Shown piece by piece: positions 38,401 to 52,800 of a stretch of DNA of 64,000 nt (position 1 is the stretch's first letter; every line of letters starts with the position of its first letter). The position numbers were made by a program, and so were the translations under genes. The stretch spans positions 124,001 to 188,000 of the forward strand of contig JADANN010000174.1 of assembly GCA_018806985.1 (NCBI GenBank), in the 5' to 3' direction. Source of the DNA: Angiostrongylus vasorum. Taxonomy: Eukaryota > Nematoda > Chromadorea > Rhabditida > Metastrongylidae. The notes under the pieces are model-generated. The model searched no databases, was not told where the DNA came from, and saw only the letters and a list, made by a program, of their open reading frames with translations.

Positions 38401-41400
38401 TTATCAAATGTTACACGACAACCAGTCTCGTTGGTGTACCCCTCATCACTATATTTCGTTATCGAAACTGATATGAACGAATGTATTTTCCTGAACTACA
38501 GACCTCATTACACAACTTTCAAAGCAACAGTATTGGTGAATAATTGGTACTTTAGTCAAAGTTTATTGCTGGACTCTACTGTGATAAACGAATACTGACG
38601 TTTCCCTCCGGAAAGCCAAAAAACCTAATAGTAAGCCTGTACCAGGAATTATCACGTCATGGTATCAAACTAGTCACATGGTGACAAATTTCCGGGTCCG
38701 CAAGGGCCAGCGACTGTCGCAGTGGTGGCGACCCGAGAAAGACTTCTGCCAGCTTGACTGCGATTCTCCAGGCAACACCATTGGCTACACCAGTAAGTCT
38801 GCCGCCTCAGTACTCTACACACTGGCCGATCTCGTCTACGCCGTCGAGCAGTGAGACTACAGTTGACAAGTCTTCAAATCCTAGGTTGCACAGGACGTCA
38901 CTGGAAATGGACAAAACGAACAAGCCCACGACCCGTTATTAAGATTGGTCCTTGCTGTGCACCTATAACGCCGGAACAGCCTCTTCAGAAGTCGTCCTTT
39001 ACACTCTGCTTGAGGCCGCCCATGCATCAAATTCCACATGATCGCCCTTCAAGAGACGAAAAGTAGGAAAACCGATACACGCCAATTAGATGTCGGAACC
39101 CTTGTCATTACTGGTGGGAATATTCCGTTACGAAATGTCAGAGGTGTTGGCCTTGCCGTATACCCATCTATTCCCTATCTAGTTAACCCATGCCAAATCC
39201 CATCACCATGGTTGGCCATTTTTCGTCTCCAACTTCGACTCTCATCACCTACTAATCACCAACATGTACAGCTGATGAGAGCGAACTGGAGGCATTCCAC
39301 AACCAGTTAAGGAAGTAGTCCACAGCGAGAAGTCTTTCTGCAAATCCGTTGTTGGAAACTTCAACGCCAGATTAGGAACAACCATCGAAAATGAATACGG
39401 AGTGGGAAATTCGGAATAGGAGAACGAAATGAGAATGGAAACCGTCTTGTAGGACTCGTATCCGCAGCACGTCTCTTCTATGAGAGTTTATTTTTTCGAG
39501 TAGAGAGAAAATCGCCGATGGACACGGGAGTTTCTAAACGGTACGACTTATGCAGACATTGGTCACATTAACAAAAAAATGGCGCCTCTTTGCCATCTTG
39601 CATCTGGATTCTGCGCTGGATGCGTTCACCGTCTTCTCCGTGCGAAGAATCGATTCAGCCATAAGCTAGAAAAGAGCTCCCATCACCATCCAAGAATAAC
39701 GAAAGAATGCGTGTATGACGAAGATGATCCCAATAAAATTCTTTCCTCAAATGACTAGCATGTAAATGCAGACCCGACCAACGACTACACGCTGTTTCTC
39801 GAAGGGCTTCAAACTTGTGCCGAACAGGGTTCAGTTTTTCGAACAAGAACTTTAAACCGCATCTACATTGCCATTGAGTTGTTTTGAAAAAAAGTAGGAC
39901 ACTGAGCCGGCTCTAGAATATCTTTGCAGGAGGATTTACATCGGTATAAGGAACAAAAATTTTTTTGAAAACAGCTCAAAAACGATCTAGTCTGAAGAAG
40001 TGGCGTCGGGACCTGTTCGGCTTTATTGTTCCGCTCTCCGCTGTGATGAAAGAAGATGGGACTATCACTGTATCCTTTCCATGACATGGAATCGATAACG
40101 GAAAAGTTTTTTGCCAATCTCTTTCACTCGATAACCCAGTCTCAGACCCCCGAAATCTCCTCTGGTGAAACACCACACAGGATTCTGCACTCTGGAGTTT
40201 GAGTTGTGATAGAGAGCATGAAGAAGAGCAAGTTCTGTTGCAAAACTCGTTAATACCATCTCAGATTTCTATAAAACTGGACGTTACGAATTACATGTGC
40301 TTCTCGCAATCCACGTGGAATTTTGCTTTGAGAAAAAAATATGTGCACGGTCATCCTAGCCAAAGACGGTCACCCTACCAGAACAGAGTGACCGAAGGGA
40401 TCTTCGTGACTTCTGTGTAATGTGCTTGTTCGGTGTACTCTACAAGCTGTTCACGAAGATTATTCCTTCGCTGAATCGAAGAACGTGGATAAGGCACAGC
40501 TATTTGAGCAAGTAGGATTCCGATAGGATTTTACTGCATTGACCACATCCATAATCTATCACAAGTCATGGCAGTCTGTCGCGAGTACCATCTGTTCCCT
40601 TGTCCTAACCTGACGGCGTCGAAGCAAATGCAATCCTATCAACGCTCGTCGACCAATGAATATATCCGTTCTATTTACAAAAAAAATACATGGCTGTTAT
40701 CTTAACTGCAGCACAAATACAGCGGTTTTTCATCGTCTCTCTAGCGGACACGTAGGAAAAAAGGGTCGATGAGGTGACGCAATATCGCCAAAGGTGTTCA
40801 CTGCCTCACTGCAGAAGATAAAGAAATCACTCGAGTGGGATGATAACGGCATACGTATTGATGGAAAATTCCTATCAAATCTTCGTTTCGCGGATGATAG
40901 ATGCTCAATGAAATCAACGAAGTGGGTAAAAATCGGGCAGCGCATAAATCGGAAGAAGACCCAATTCATGAAAAAGCCATAGTGCGAAGACGAAAAAAAA
41001 TGAACAGTATGGCTCTCCGATTGCAGAAACAACCTCGTACGTATACCGTGGGCGTGAACATGGAAAACAACATGAAGGATGAATTAGACGGAAGAAAGAG
41101 GGCAACTTGGGCCGCATTCGAGCCTCCCAATGAAGCCACCGACCAACTCAGGAACCCAAAATTCCATACTCATCTTTTCGATTCAACAGTCCACGCAGCG
41201 CTCTGTTATGCAGCAGGAATGTTGGCTAATACTTCAACCACTTCATGAAATCTGCGCACCATCCACGGAACGCTGGAACGATATATTCTGGAATTTAGCC
41301 ACTACTCACAATATCTATCCGCAGTGCGCAGCTCAAATAATCGAAACCTATCCCATCTTTGGGGGTCTGAGGAGAATATAGGACACTAGCGAAGTGCAGA

Positions 41401-44400
41401 CGGGCCGATCACACAATGGAAAAGAACGGGTGACAGATGGGCAAAAAAAACCGTGGAATGGAGTCCAAGAGAATGCAGCCATCTCCTTCGAAGGTCATCC
41501 ATACGGTAGGCGGACGTCTTCGTAGCTAACATCAACAGTCTGCGTTCATAGATGGGAACGACTTCAAGATTAGAGAATGGGCCTTGCGGGCGCCACCATT
41601 TTCAAAGCAGACGAAATCATGGATGACGATTCTACGAGGGAGAAATAAATGGAAATCATGCTATAGCTGGCAGCACCAGTGATACAGGGCCTTGCAGGTG
41701 TCCAAATAAGTCCGTAAAGGATGTTAGACTTCTTGGTTGCTTCTGGACTACGTAGATGAGAACTCCAAACGCAGGTTTTCTATCACTCTAGATACCGCCT
41801 TGTGATTTTTATGTCGCAGTGCTTATATCAGTTCAAGGAACGGTATACAAACAAAACTGGGCCCATGCAAGATAACTGTATTATTAATCGATAAGCAATA
41901 GTAAAGGTATGAATACTCTTCACTAGCGAGCTTTCACGGGTATTGAGATTTGCCGATATTATTTTATGTATATGAGGGTAGGTCTATGGATCATCAACGC
42001 TATACGCTTTTTAGTTTTCTTTGGTCTCACGTAGTGGTGGACCCACTGATAAGAGAAAGTGACTCCTTAACAGCTCTATTTTTTCTTTCTTTTTTTTTGT
42101 TACAGTTGATTTAGCACTTGATGCATTTGGGAAATGTCGTTTACCGAGAATCCCTCTGGAAGACGACTATATGGACCTTTATGACCATCTTCTAAGATAA
42201 GTGATGACAATATTGCCCTGTTGACTAAACAAGATTTGAATAGACCATACATATCAGAACAAGAGCATTTCGATACATGAGCGTTCAATGGTGAAAATGG
42301 AGTCGTGAGAAGATTAGATAGTGACGTTGTGCCAAACACCTTTATTTCTAGATTGTGTGCATCTCTATGCGGATTTTTTATTTGGGAATACTGTTCTGTG
42401 ATTCTCAACGTGTGCACCACTTTAGGTACATTATATATCAAACAGTGATGCTGGTTTCGTCGGTGCTCGGCCCGGGCACGATCTTCCTAATGGTGGTGGG
42501 TGCAATCTCGATCTCATTCAACATCGATACAATTTGGAGTCTGCTCGTCGTTACCCTACCAGTCGTCACGTTCTGCGTTGTTTGTCTCACTGCCAAGCCC
42601 GAAAAACAGGTGAGTTACGACTTAACTAATCTTGTTAAACTAGTCGGTCGGAGTGGATAGCTAAGGAATCTACTATGTATTTTGAGTTCTTCGTCGAAAT
42701 CAGTCAGCGGTGCCTCATCGTCATATTTTTCTACGAGCTTTGACCTTACGTTTTCTTATTTTTTAGAAGACAAATTTTAAAGCGAAGCAGAAATCTCGGT
42801 GATCCAATTATGTCATCTATATATTCTATCGGAAACCAGAAGCCCTCAGTAGGATTAAGTAAAAGAATGCAACTGAAATTCGTTTTCGTTCAGCTGTTGA
42901 TGGCACAAATAGTTGGAGCGTTGTTCGCCATGCTCATGACTGCTGTGTTCGTTGGCACTTCGCTGCAGATTCAGAAGGACGGAATTCTCTCACCCCATTC
43001 CATTTTCCTTTTCACCGTCATCGGAAGGTTTGCTCTGAGCTCTTTTCTCAAAAAAAATAAATATATATATAAGCGCAGCCTTTGAACGTTAAAAGTACAA
43101 TATATTTATACGTATATTCTTAGGATTAAGAAACAGTCTACTGTGTAAAAAATTATGGGATTACGGACACCATAATTTGCATATTCTAGCAGTGAAGTGT
43201 AAGCAGAATCAGTGCTAGAGAAGTTGAATCACCTGTACCACCTGTAATACCCTTAACCTCGAACAGCTCGAACAATCATCAGAAAATTTTCCATTCGACC
43301 TCGTCGCATGCCAGAGCTGCTCAGTGGATTTTGCTTGTTGTAAAATTCTCCTCATTCGAATTGTTTTTATCGATGAAGTAGCCACAGGTAGCTTAGCACG
43401 CATTGCTGCGGCATTGGTTTTCTCTTAATTAGTCTTCCTTAACGAAATCTCGTAATTATTCAGCCTTGTAAGCGAATCCTGGGTTAGGAAATCCCATAAT
43501 ACCACACCCAGCAATATCCCTAATTCACGGAGAGGAAATCAGGAGAAAAAACAAACCACTGAAGGATGAAGGGTAGGGTGTGTTAAAATTCCGCAATAAA
43601 CAATAAAAGCAGCATTATTTCTATTGTCCTGGTCTTAAATTCTCGTCAAAATTTCTGTCTTTCAGAATTCTTTTCAACGTTTTTTCTTATAATAGAAAAT
43701 TTTCAGTTTTTTTGACTGCGGCAATCCTTCATCCACTCGAGTTCACATGTATCATTCCTGGGTTACTGTATTTCTTGGCGATTCCTTGTATGTACATGCT
43801 GCTGCCGATATACTCCATCTGCAATCTGAACACGGTTAGACTAATATTCCTCGAGTTCTTCATGAATTTAGTGAATGCCATCAGTCTTTGAAGGTGTCCT
43901 GGGGAACGCGTGAGGATCCACGACCGCAAGAGAAGAACGATCTGGCTAAAGTTCGAAAAGGACAACACCTGGATTTGGTGGTAAATGGCGTAGAAACAGA
44001 GGTTTATCAGTGTTAAGTTAAGCAACACTTCACTATGAGAATGCTCGAATGAGATTTTGGTTATTTGCTTCTTTAGAAATTAGGCCATGCTCTTCACGGA
44101 ACTCAATTATCACAGAAAAGTTACAACTAAAATTCCCGACGTTTTTTACTTTTCATTGCCACTTTTTCTGAACTTTATGCAAGTGAAAATTCTGTTGCTC
44201 TCAGTTCAAAGATAAGATGTCCGCTTGGGTAAACTTTGGTCTATTCAAGCATTGTTTTAAGAAGAGGCAGTTGTGCTGAGTTCAGGTTGACGGCGACTGG
44301 TCCATTGGATGTGGAAGCGCGTGTCGCTTACTGTGTTGTCTCAAGCCTGATAGATACGAATCCTCTCCACAAGTTGGTATTCTCTAATTGTTCACATACT

Positions 44401-46758
44401 CGAAAAGTTCTAATTCTGAACGGATAGGCGATGACCTAAACAGAATATTTTTTATCTGCTATGCATATTGTAACCGAGCGAGAGTATAGCAGTGGTTAGT
44501 GGTGCCCTTCAATACACATGGAATCCTTGATTCCACTTCTAGCCTAAGCTCACCAAGTCTCCATCTCGCTTTAGAGGATAAAAGAGACCCATTTGTTCAC
44601 CGGTAGTGCATTGCTAGTCAATGCAAAGGCCAAATATGCCTTTAGTCTTAAGAGCCGACTTTAATTAAACATTGGCAAAAAACAATCAATAATATGCTGT
44701 ATGATTGAGCTGACGTGACTTTGGTATGAAAATTTATGCAATTAATCATCTCTACGACGCTTGGTGAACACGAATGCACGAGTGATTCTCTTAAGGACTG
44801 GTCAGCGCCGAGGGCTCGACGTTTTGTCCATTAGCAAATACAATGGCCAGAATTTATATGTGCCTCCTATGCGGAGCTTCGCCTAAAACCTCTATGTATA
44901 CATCCTCACAGACGATAAGTCAATAAGAAAACAAATGCTCAGGAATAGGCTAATAATTACGGATTAATAATTGCACAAGATGGTTTCTATAATGGAATGA
45001 CTAGGTAGGATAAGAGACCAGTGAAATATCCCATGACCGACTTTCTTTTAACCTCTGCATTGACCAGTAACTCACTGTTTTCGTAATGAGCAAACACGAG
45101 GGCGTTACTACAGCAGGATTTATTCAGTACAATACTGGCTGACTTTTCGCCAAGCACCTATTAACAAACAGACATTTATGTCATAAGTTTTTACCCCTGA
45201 CGTTATGAGAGTGTTTGACTGAGTGGATTGCTTACCAATTTGACTCTTCCAGGCTCTGCAGAAGGCGGAACCTCCGAGAAGTTAGCCAGTATTGTAATGA
45301 ATAAATCTTGTTGTAATGACAATCTTGTGTTTGTACATCCAGGAAAAAAGTGGATTAGTTATACATACAAATGATGCCCAGCCAAGAAGAGCTAGGGCTG
45401 AGTGGAAGTTTAAGGGAATACGATAAGCAATTAGTTACAACTTGGATCTTATCGTATTTCGAAAATATATGATCGCAAGCCAAGGACAACGATGAAGGTG
45501 AGGGGCTACATGGGCTCTGTGTAAAAAGCATTTCCATTCACGTAATGTGGAATATTCGCGTTAAAAAATGATGCAAGTAACACGTGAATGCTAAGGACCT
45601 AATAAAAAAACATAACACAAAAATCAGTGTAGAGGTTGCGCGATTGCCCAGAAAGATGCTGACGCTACATCATAAAAAATATCTTCTTTAACTCAATGCT
45701 GCCGAAGTGAGTCATATATCGTGCATTTTCTTTTCTGTCGTTTATTTGCCGGCGATGGATTTTTTGCTGCACTTTCTATAGCCATTCTAAAGCGTATCAA
45801 ACATAGATGTGAGTTCATCGGCATGGACACTACACTACACTTATTATTTATTCATCTTCTTTTTATTTGATTCGTCTTCATGTCTACTGTGCAAATTCCA
45901 GCACTTCTCACATTCGATTCGTTTCCTCGCATCCACTGTCCACTAAGACCTTCTAACTTTTACGTGTGGCTTCGGTTGCTGCTTGAGGAATTCCGTTTCA
46001 TCGTGAATGTTGTAGAATGCTGGTCGAGCAATTCTCCCTGGAGTCCTGAGATAGCCGGGCTGGAGCGTTCTCAATTGGATTGCAGAAAGTGATTTTTTCC
46101 CAGACAAGTCACCGGTACCAACTTCTCGACCACGGAGGGATGAGAGGCTTGGTTGGCCCGGTGCGGAATCGAACTAGCACCGTGCTCGTGATGACGAACA
46201 TCACTACCGTTGCGCTATCCGCCCCTGTCCTTACTAATGATTGAAAAAAACCTTTTTTCGAAGGGTTTATTGGCCGGCAGGTAATTTGGGTGTTATTTTA
46301 ATTCCTATTGATGGGTGGATCATGGTTATTGTATGGAATGGAGCGGTGTAGAAATTGGAGAATCTTGTACTTTCTCTGTACGGCGTCCATGCATGCAGAA
46401 CTAGAACATATCACAAAGGTTAAACTCATGAAAAATTTACTCTTCTTGATACATTTCCAATCGAAAGACCAGCTAAGGGTTTGCCTTTGCCATCAATCGC
46501 AGCTGACGTTTAAGAAACCTTGTCATAAGAGGAAAAATTTGTCGTACGGCGTGACGAAACATTAGTATGGCAATTTACACATTCCAGGAAAAGGATATTT
46601 TGTGATCTAACAGGTTACCAGCTAAATGAAAAAGAGTGTTGTGGTTTGTACGTTTTTTTTATGAAACAGAACCATTCAAGTGCTTATTTAAATATTTAAA
46701 CCGTGTATTTCAGAAATATTGGTGCATTTCTATATAGTCTTAGTCCTAACTAGTGTTC

Positions 46759-46826
<68 letters not shown>

Positions 46827-49800
46827 GTATACATTTACATATATTTTACATTTCACAGGTTTATATTGTTTCTTTCATGTTATTCCTAATTATAATGCGT
46901 ATGTGTTAAAGAATAAAGCTCTCGGCGTTGATCAATCAAACCCTTAAGGGATGCGCCATGCATTAGAGTTCATTAAGTATAGTCTGGAAGTCACTGAATG
47001 CATATCTGGCCTTTACAGTGACTCGCGGTGCCTACTTATATATCGAGCCAGTGTTGCTACCCTCCCAGACAAGTCTGGTAACAATTTGCCAACTCCGGAG
47101 GTTGAAAGGCTTGGTGGGCCAAGGGCGAAGGAAGCGATCCCATGTGTACTGCAGGGCGCCTCCGACCACTGCGCCACACGCGCCCATGTGTACATGTAGT
47201 AGTCCGAAAACGACAAAAAACATGTAAAAACATTCAGATTTGGCGAATCAATGAAAAGCTGAATGAAATCAACAGAAAATTGGAGCGAATCGAACGGAAG
47301 CAACAACATGGACTAACACGCAGGTGAGTACAACAACATCGATGTCGTCTACGAGCGATCCTTATTAAAGTGTTTCGTAAGTTGGCAAATTTTTCAAGCA
47401 TTTCTCGCCACTTCTCGGAAGAATGGTTTCGTATTTATGGAGTTTAGGATTCTTCTAAGTTCATAAGCTTCTCTGAGATTAACATCGTCGCCATCGTCCC
47501 TCTGTGGCTAAAGATTCGTGGGGTGCCAAGTTGCTCGTGTGACTCTATCCCTCTGTTTTATGCGTTACAACCATACGCGCTTTTCACTACACGTGATACA
47601 ATGAGGCTACAAAAGACCAAATTGGTTAATTAAGAATAGAATTGCCAGCCATTTCGATTGGAGTCGTTCATTTTTTATTTCACCCTTATTTTTATTTCTT
47701 TCTATTATAAAATCTTATAGCTGGATTTCTTCACCTATAGAGTTCTTTCCAGGCTATCGGTTGTCTCCGCCGAAGGCGCTGGCAACGATGTGAATTTGGA
47801 AATTGAAGACAACGAACAAGTATAAATCGATTATTCACGAAAATCACGTTGGAAAGCTGAAAGGCGACTTTCAGGAGACCTTCATTTGCGATTCGCAGTT
47901 GCCGCGTCAGATGACTATGAAGTGCGTAGGGCGTCGCAGTTGGCTGGACGACAAAGCGCTAAGAAGGTTCGGAAGAGAGCTAGCGAACGATTCATTTGAA
48001 AGGAATATCGATGTTCTCAGTAGGCAACAACAAAAATAACATGAGCTTTGTTAGAAACCTTTGTTGCCGATAGAAACGCGCTTTTATGGAGCCTTAGAGA
48101 AATTTTCCTGTTCTCTCATCCGGAAATAATTTAGGAATAAGTGGTAATTAGAAACAGTCTTCAGCTTGAATTCTGCTTTCCAGTCGTTGTTTAAAAGGTG
48201 TATATCCAATAGTCAACAACGTTATAAGAAATCTTCAACGTGATTTTCGGATAGTTGAGTAACTTGGTTACTTTGACGGCCCGTCCTCACTGGGTGTGCG
48301 GGCCCCAGAATAATCACCATTTTTCGGAGATTTGATAGATAAGCCATTGCAGTTCCCTGGAATCCCGAGGTCAGCCTGGCCAAAAGTCTGACCCAGGTCG
48401 TGACCATCACAGACATTCGCTGCCCTTGTGGATCAGAGGGAGATTTGCCACCATGCGATCAGTTTGATACCAGGACGGTGGTGGATCCTGGTATTGGTTT
48501 ACTCTTAGCTGGGCTTCCTGATGGAAACGTCGAACTTCTTCTCAGCTTGGAAGACCCAGCCGAGGGTCTACTGCTGTAATCGCCTTGCCGTACATTGCAG
48601 CTCGATACCCAGAAACACCTCCCAGCCACGATGGGGCAGTAAACTGTTAGGAGGATATTTGAGTGAAGAAGTCGTTACTTCTGAATGCTCGAAAATGTCG
48701 TCGAAAAAGGCCATATTGTAAATGTAAAGCTCTATTTTGGAGTATTTAGTAACGTGCCTAGAAGTTCTTTGCGAGAAGCAAAGTGTATGATTTCGCTTGC
48801 AAGCTATTGAAAACATTCAAAAGCTTTCTTTCCAAGAAATGTTAGGCTATTCAAATCATCATTTATTTCAGTCATGATGTAATTTTTGCAGAGCGGAACC
48901 AGAAACAATAGATTCAGATGAGGAACACTTCTGGCTGGACGTCATCGAAAAGTATTTGTCACCGCTGACACTCGATCCCAAGGAACAGGAGCGCGTCCGA
49001 GCAGCCCTTATAGAACTCAGAAACAAGGTCAATTCTTCTGGTAGCCTTCTAGAACCTTATAACTATTCGTGTTCGTTTCACTGTCATTTTAGGTGGTTTC
49101 AACGTTCTTCATGGTGAACACGGTCTTTATCATCATTATACTTGTGCTACAACTGCAGAAAGATTGCCTGCATATCGAATGGCCCATTGGACCTAAGTTC
49201 AATCATTCTGTACGTCTCTGTAACGGCGAGAAGAAAGAGGTAATTTTTGGTAGTTCGAACAACTGGTTCCAAAACATATTTTGATTTCTGCGCAAAGATT
49301 TTAAAAAATCGCTTGTGAAAATTGCTATGGTCTGAAATTTGCAACACCTAGATGGGTATACGTGCGTGTTAACAGAAATTTTGTTGGAAGTATATTTATT
49401 TATATGGTCTTATAAACTGATCTTTTTGAGCTGATGAGAGACTGGAACAGGTCTTCGTTGTCGTTGTTGTCGTTGCCGCTGGTGTTGGTGTCGTTGGTCG
49501 ATGGCTGACGTTTCGGCGATTTCGCCTTTCTCAGAGCCGTGCTGTTACCAGTGGGACTCCTTCCGTTCAGTTTGAGGAAGACGAAATCGCCGAAACGTCA
49601 GCCATCGACCATCAACACCAACACCAACGACAACAACAACAACAACAACGACAAAGAAAACCTATGCAAATCTCGTACCAGCTCAAAAAATATTAGATTA
49701 TAAGACCATATAAATAAATATAATAATAAATATAATAATAATAAGAAATAAATATATCGACTATTTATGCTGAGGTTCATAGAAAGTCGGTGTTTTGAAT

Positions 49801-52800
49801 TATTAACCTGGAAAGTTTGTAGAAATTTTTCAGTTTTGCAGAAATTTTTCAGTTCACTCGATCTTAACAGTTTCTTTTTTAGGAAGTATGGATGGTGACC
49901 CGACTGCAGTTAGAACCTCTTGGCTTGGTCTTTCTTGTCTTCTTTATGAGTATTCTTATTATACAGGTGAAACGCTTAACAATGTGTCTGCATCTGGGAG
50001 CATTCTAGTCTACTGTGTACACACGTTGCAATCAATCTAAAAAAATTCAACTTACAGTTTGTCGCGATGCTTTGTCATCGTTTCGGCACTCTGGCACACA
50101 TCATCGCCTCCACCGAATTGTTCTGTTTCCGCAAAACTGTTGGAAAACTAAGCGAGGATGAGCTCGTTGTGCAGAATGCGGTAGAAATTGCAAGGGAACT
50201 GCAAGCGATTCGAGGCGTTGACGAAAAAAACCACGAAGACACGGTAATTTTGAGTGGATCACCTTTCCTCGAAATACGAATACCCTACTTTGCTTGCGCG
50301 CCCAATGTAGTGATTAGAGGGTGCACTGTAACACACACGTGGTTGTTGGTTCGGTCTGGCGCCCCAGGCTCACCAAGCCTTCCTTCCCGCCGGGGTCGGC
50401 AAATTGCTACTAGACCTGTCTAGAAGCATAGCAGAAATGAATTGATACTTTGGTTGACATGTCACCGACAGTTCTTGTACGTGAGTCCCACCAGTAACAG
50501 CACGGCTCTGAAGAAGGCGAAATCGCCGAAACGTCAGCCATCGACCAACAACACCAACAGCAACGACAACAACAAAGCAACGACAACAACAAAAAACAAC
50601 AACAACGAAGACCTATACCCACCTCGCATCAGCTCAACAAGATCAGTTTATAAGACCATATAAATAAGTATATCAGCCATTTATACCAAGGTTTATAGAA
50701 AGCCGGTCCTTTTGAGTCCTTGTACAGACCAGATTTCCACTTGATCACCTTTAGGATGCTAGATGAAATCCAATGCAAAGTGCAGTCCTCATGAATGCTC
50801 AAGGCTTTCTCCATTATCTTTTATTTCTAACCGGTGAACTGTGTGCATGCCGGTTGCTGAAATAGCACCTCACCTCGACTGCCTGTAACAACACCAGTGA
50901 TCGAGTATTGTAGGTACCGTCAATAAAGTCTCCATTCATTCTCACATTACTTTAGAGCTGACAAGCAGTCTCCGTTCGCTTGACGAAAACGACGGTACTG
51001 CACTGTGGTGGCCTTTATTTTTTACTCCTCACTTCTTTATTTTTGCATGTACCTCTTCCATTTTCATTTCTCCGTTTGACAGGTAATACCTTACCCACTG
51101 GGCCTTCTCAGTTGAATATATTTATAGATAACTTGTCCAGCTCTCTCCAACTAAAAATACAGTCCATTTGTTGGAGGCGATTCCATGCCGATTCCGAACC
51201 GCCTCTTATGTACCTCGTATTCAATTTATTGCAGAGTTCTGGTTGAGGCGACATGCAACACATAATTGCCGACACTCTAGCCCACCCACGCAAATATGCG
51301 TGAGTATGATTTCGCCCTTTCGGACGATATAAGTCAAACCGGTTCAGCAGGCAGAGAACTCACCCGAGTAATACACGCGCATCTCAGCCTAAATAACAGT
51401 TTTTGGATCCGCATATAAATCTCCATTCGTTAGTTATACCGGTACACGTCTTATCTTCACCAGTAGAAACATTGAATTTGTCTTTGTGAGCGGCTCGAGA
51501 TTCCTTACTTGAGGAACATCAATGGTTGAAGAAATTGCTTTGGAGTTGGTTTAAAGCTGTGCAAAACACGTTGCCGATCAGCGCCTTAAGGATAAGCCGT
51601 TTGAGAAATTGGCTCTCTTATTTCTTCTTCGGATTCCATGAATCCTTCTATGGCTTAAGTTTACAGTTCCTTTCAAACCATCCTGTCAACTCGATAGATT
51701 TACCATGGGTAGCACATATTTTGCAGGGAGAGCAGATCGGACGTCGTCGAGTAGTGCAGAACCTCGAATCATTTCGTCTTTCTCTCATGAAGCGTAGAAC
51801 AGAAACTCTTGATGCAGCATTCAAAAAGAGGTAAGCCATTAAAAAGTACCAGCACTGCTACGCAGTACTTTTTTGCGGTCTGTAGAAATGGATTGGTGTC
51901 AAGCTCACCAACTACAGCAAAGACGACCCTGTATCTCATTGCGGCGGTCGACATCGGTCCGTTCACCAAAGTTCCAGGTTGTACCGATTTGGTGTTTTCT
52001 GAGCTCAGCACCGGTCAAGTCTTGTGCATTTCTTAGAGCTGTTCCGTTGCCACAAGTCAATATGCTAGTGGTGAAACTGGCAACTGTTGCTCATTGAAAT
52101 CAAACGATTTTTTTCCAGATTTTTCGCGCTGTCCAGTGAGGCAGGGGAAAACGACTTTATTTCACGAGACAGCCGGCGGAGGCTAACTCTAACCAAGGGA
52201 ACCATCAAAGCTTTGGAGAATCGCAGAAATTCGTTGTATGGCACGTTCGAAAAGAGGAGCCACGTGGGTCCCATTTGATTTCAAGAGTGATAAATAGCAT
52301 TGTGACTCAGCAACTGCGCGTAAGCAATGATGCTTCTGAAATGAACACCAGAATCATCTGGTTTGAAAAAGAGGGTCAGCCACTTATAATCAAGAAGTTT
52401 GATAGCCACGGCAAAACAAGACCGAGTCAGTACTTCTGAACTATAGAAAGCCTTGGTTGCTCTGGAATCCAGTGAAAGAATAAAAGGATAGAGCTCTCAG
52501 CAATGATCACCCTCTGAAAGGTGTGCCATGCATTCGACTCCATTCGTGGTAACGTCCACATGATTGGATTCATATGTGGCCTGCACAATGACGAGAATGA
52601 CACATTTCGACAGATTGAAAAACATTGCTGTCAAGAACTTGTGAATGATAATATTGAATTTTTCCGAGTTTTTTTTCCACTTTCTTAGAATATTTTTTTA
52701 ATATTCATAGTCTTACTTTGCACTATAACGATAAAATTTCCGTCGCATTTTCTTTGTATGCAGTTTTTTTTATTTTTTTATGTATATTCATCGAATCTTC

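Noticed and set aside
47013..47309. 98-codon minus-strand ORF resembling ORFs at 135-329 and elsewhere
   Set aside because: Similarity between these ORFs comes from SINE family A; the frames are not maintained between copies.
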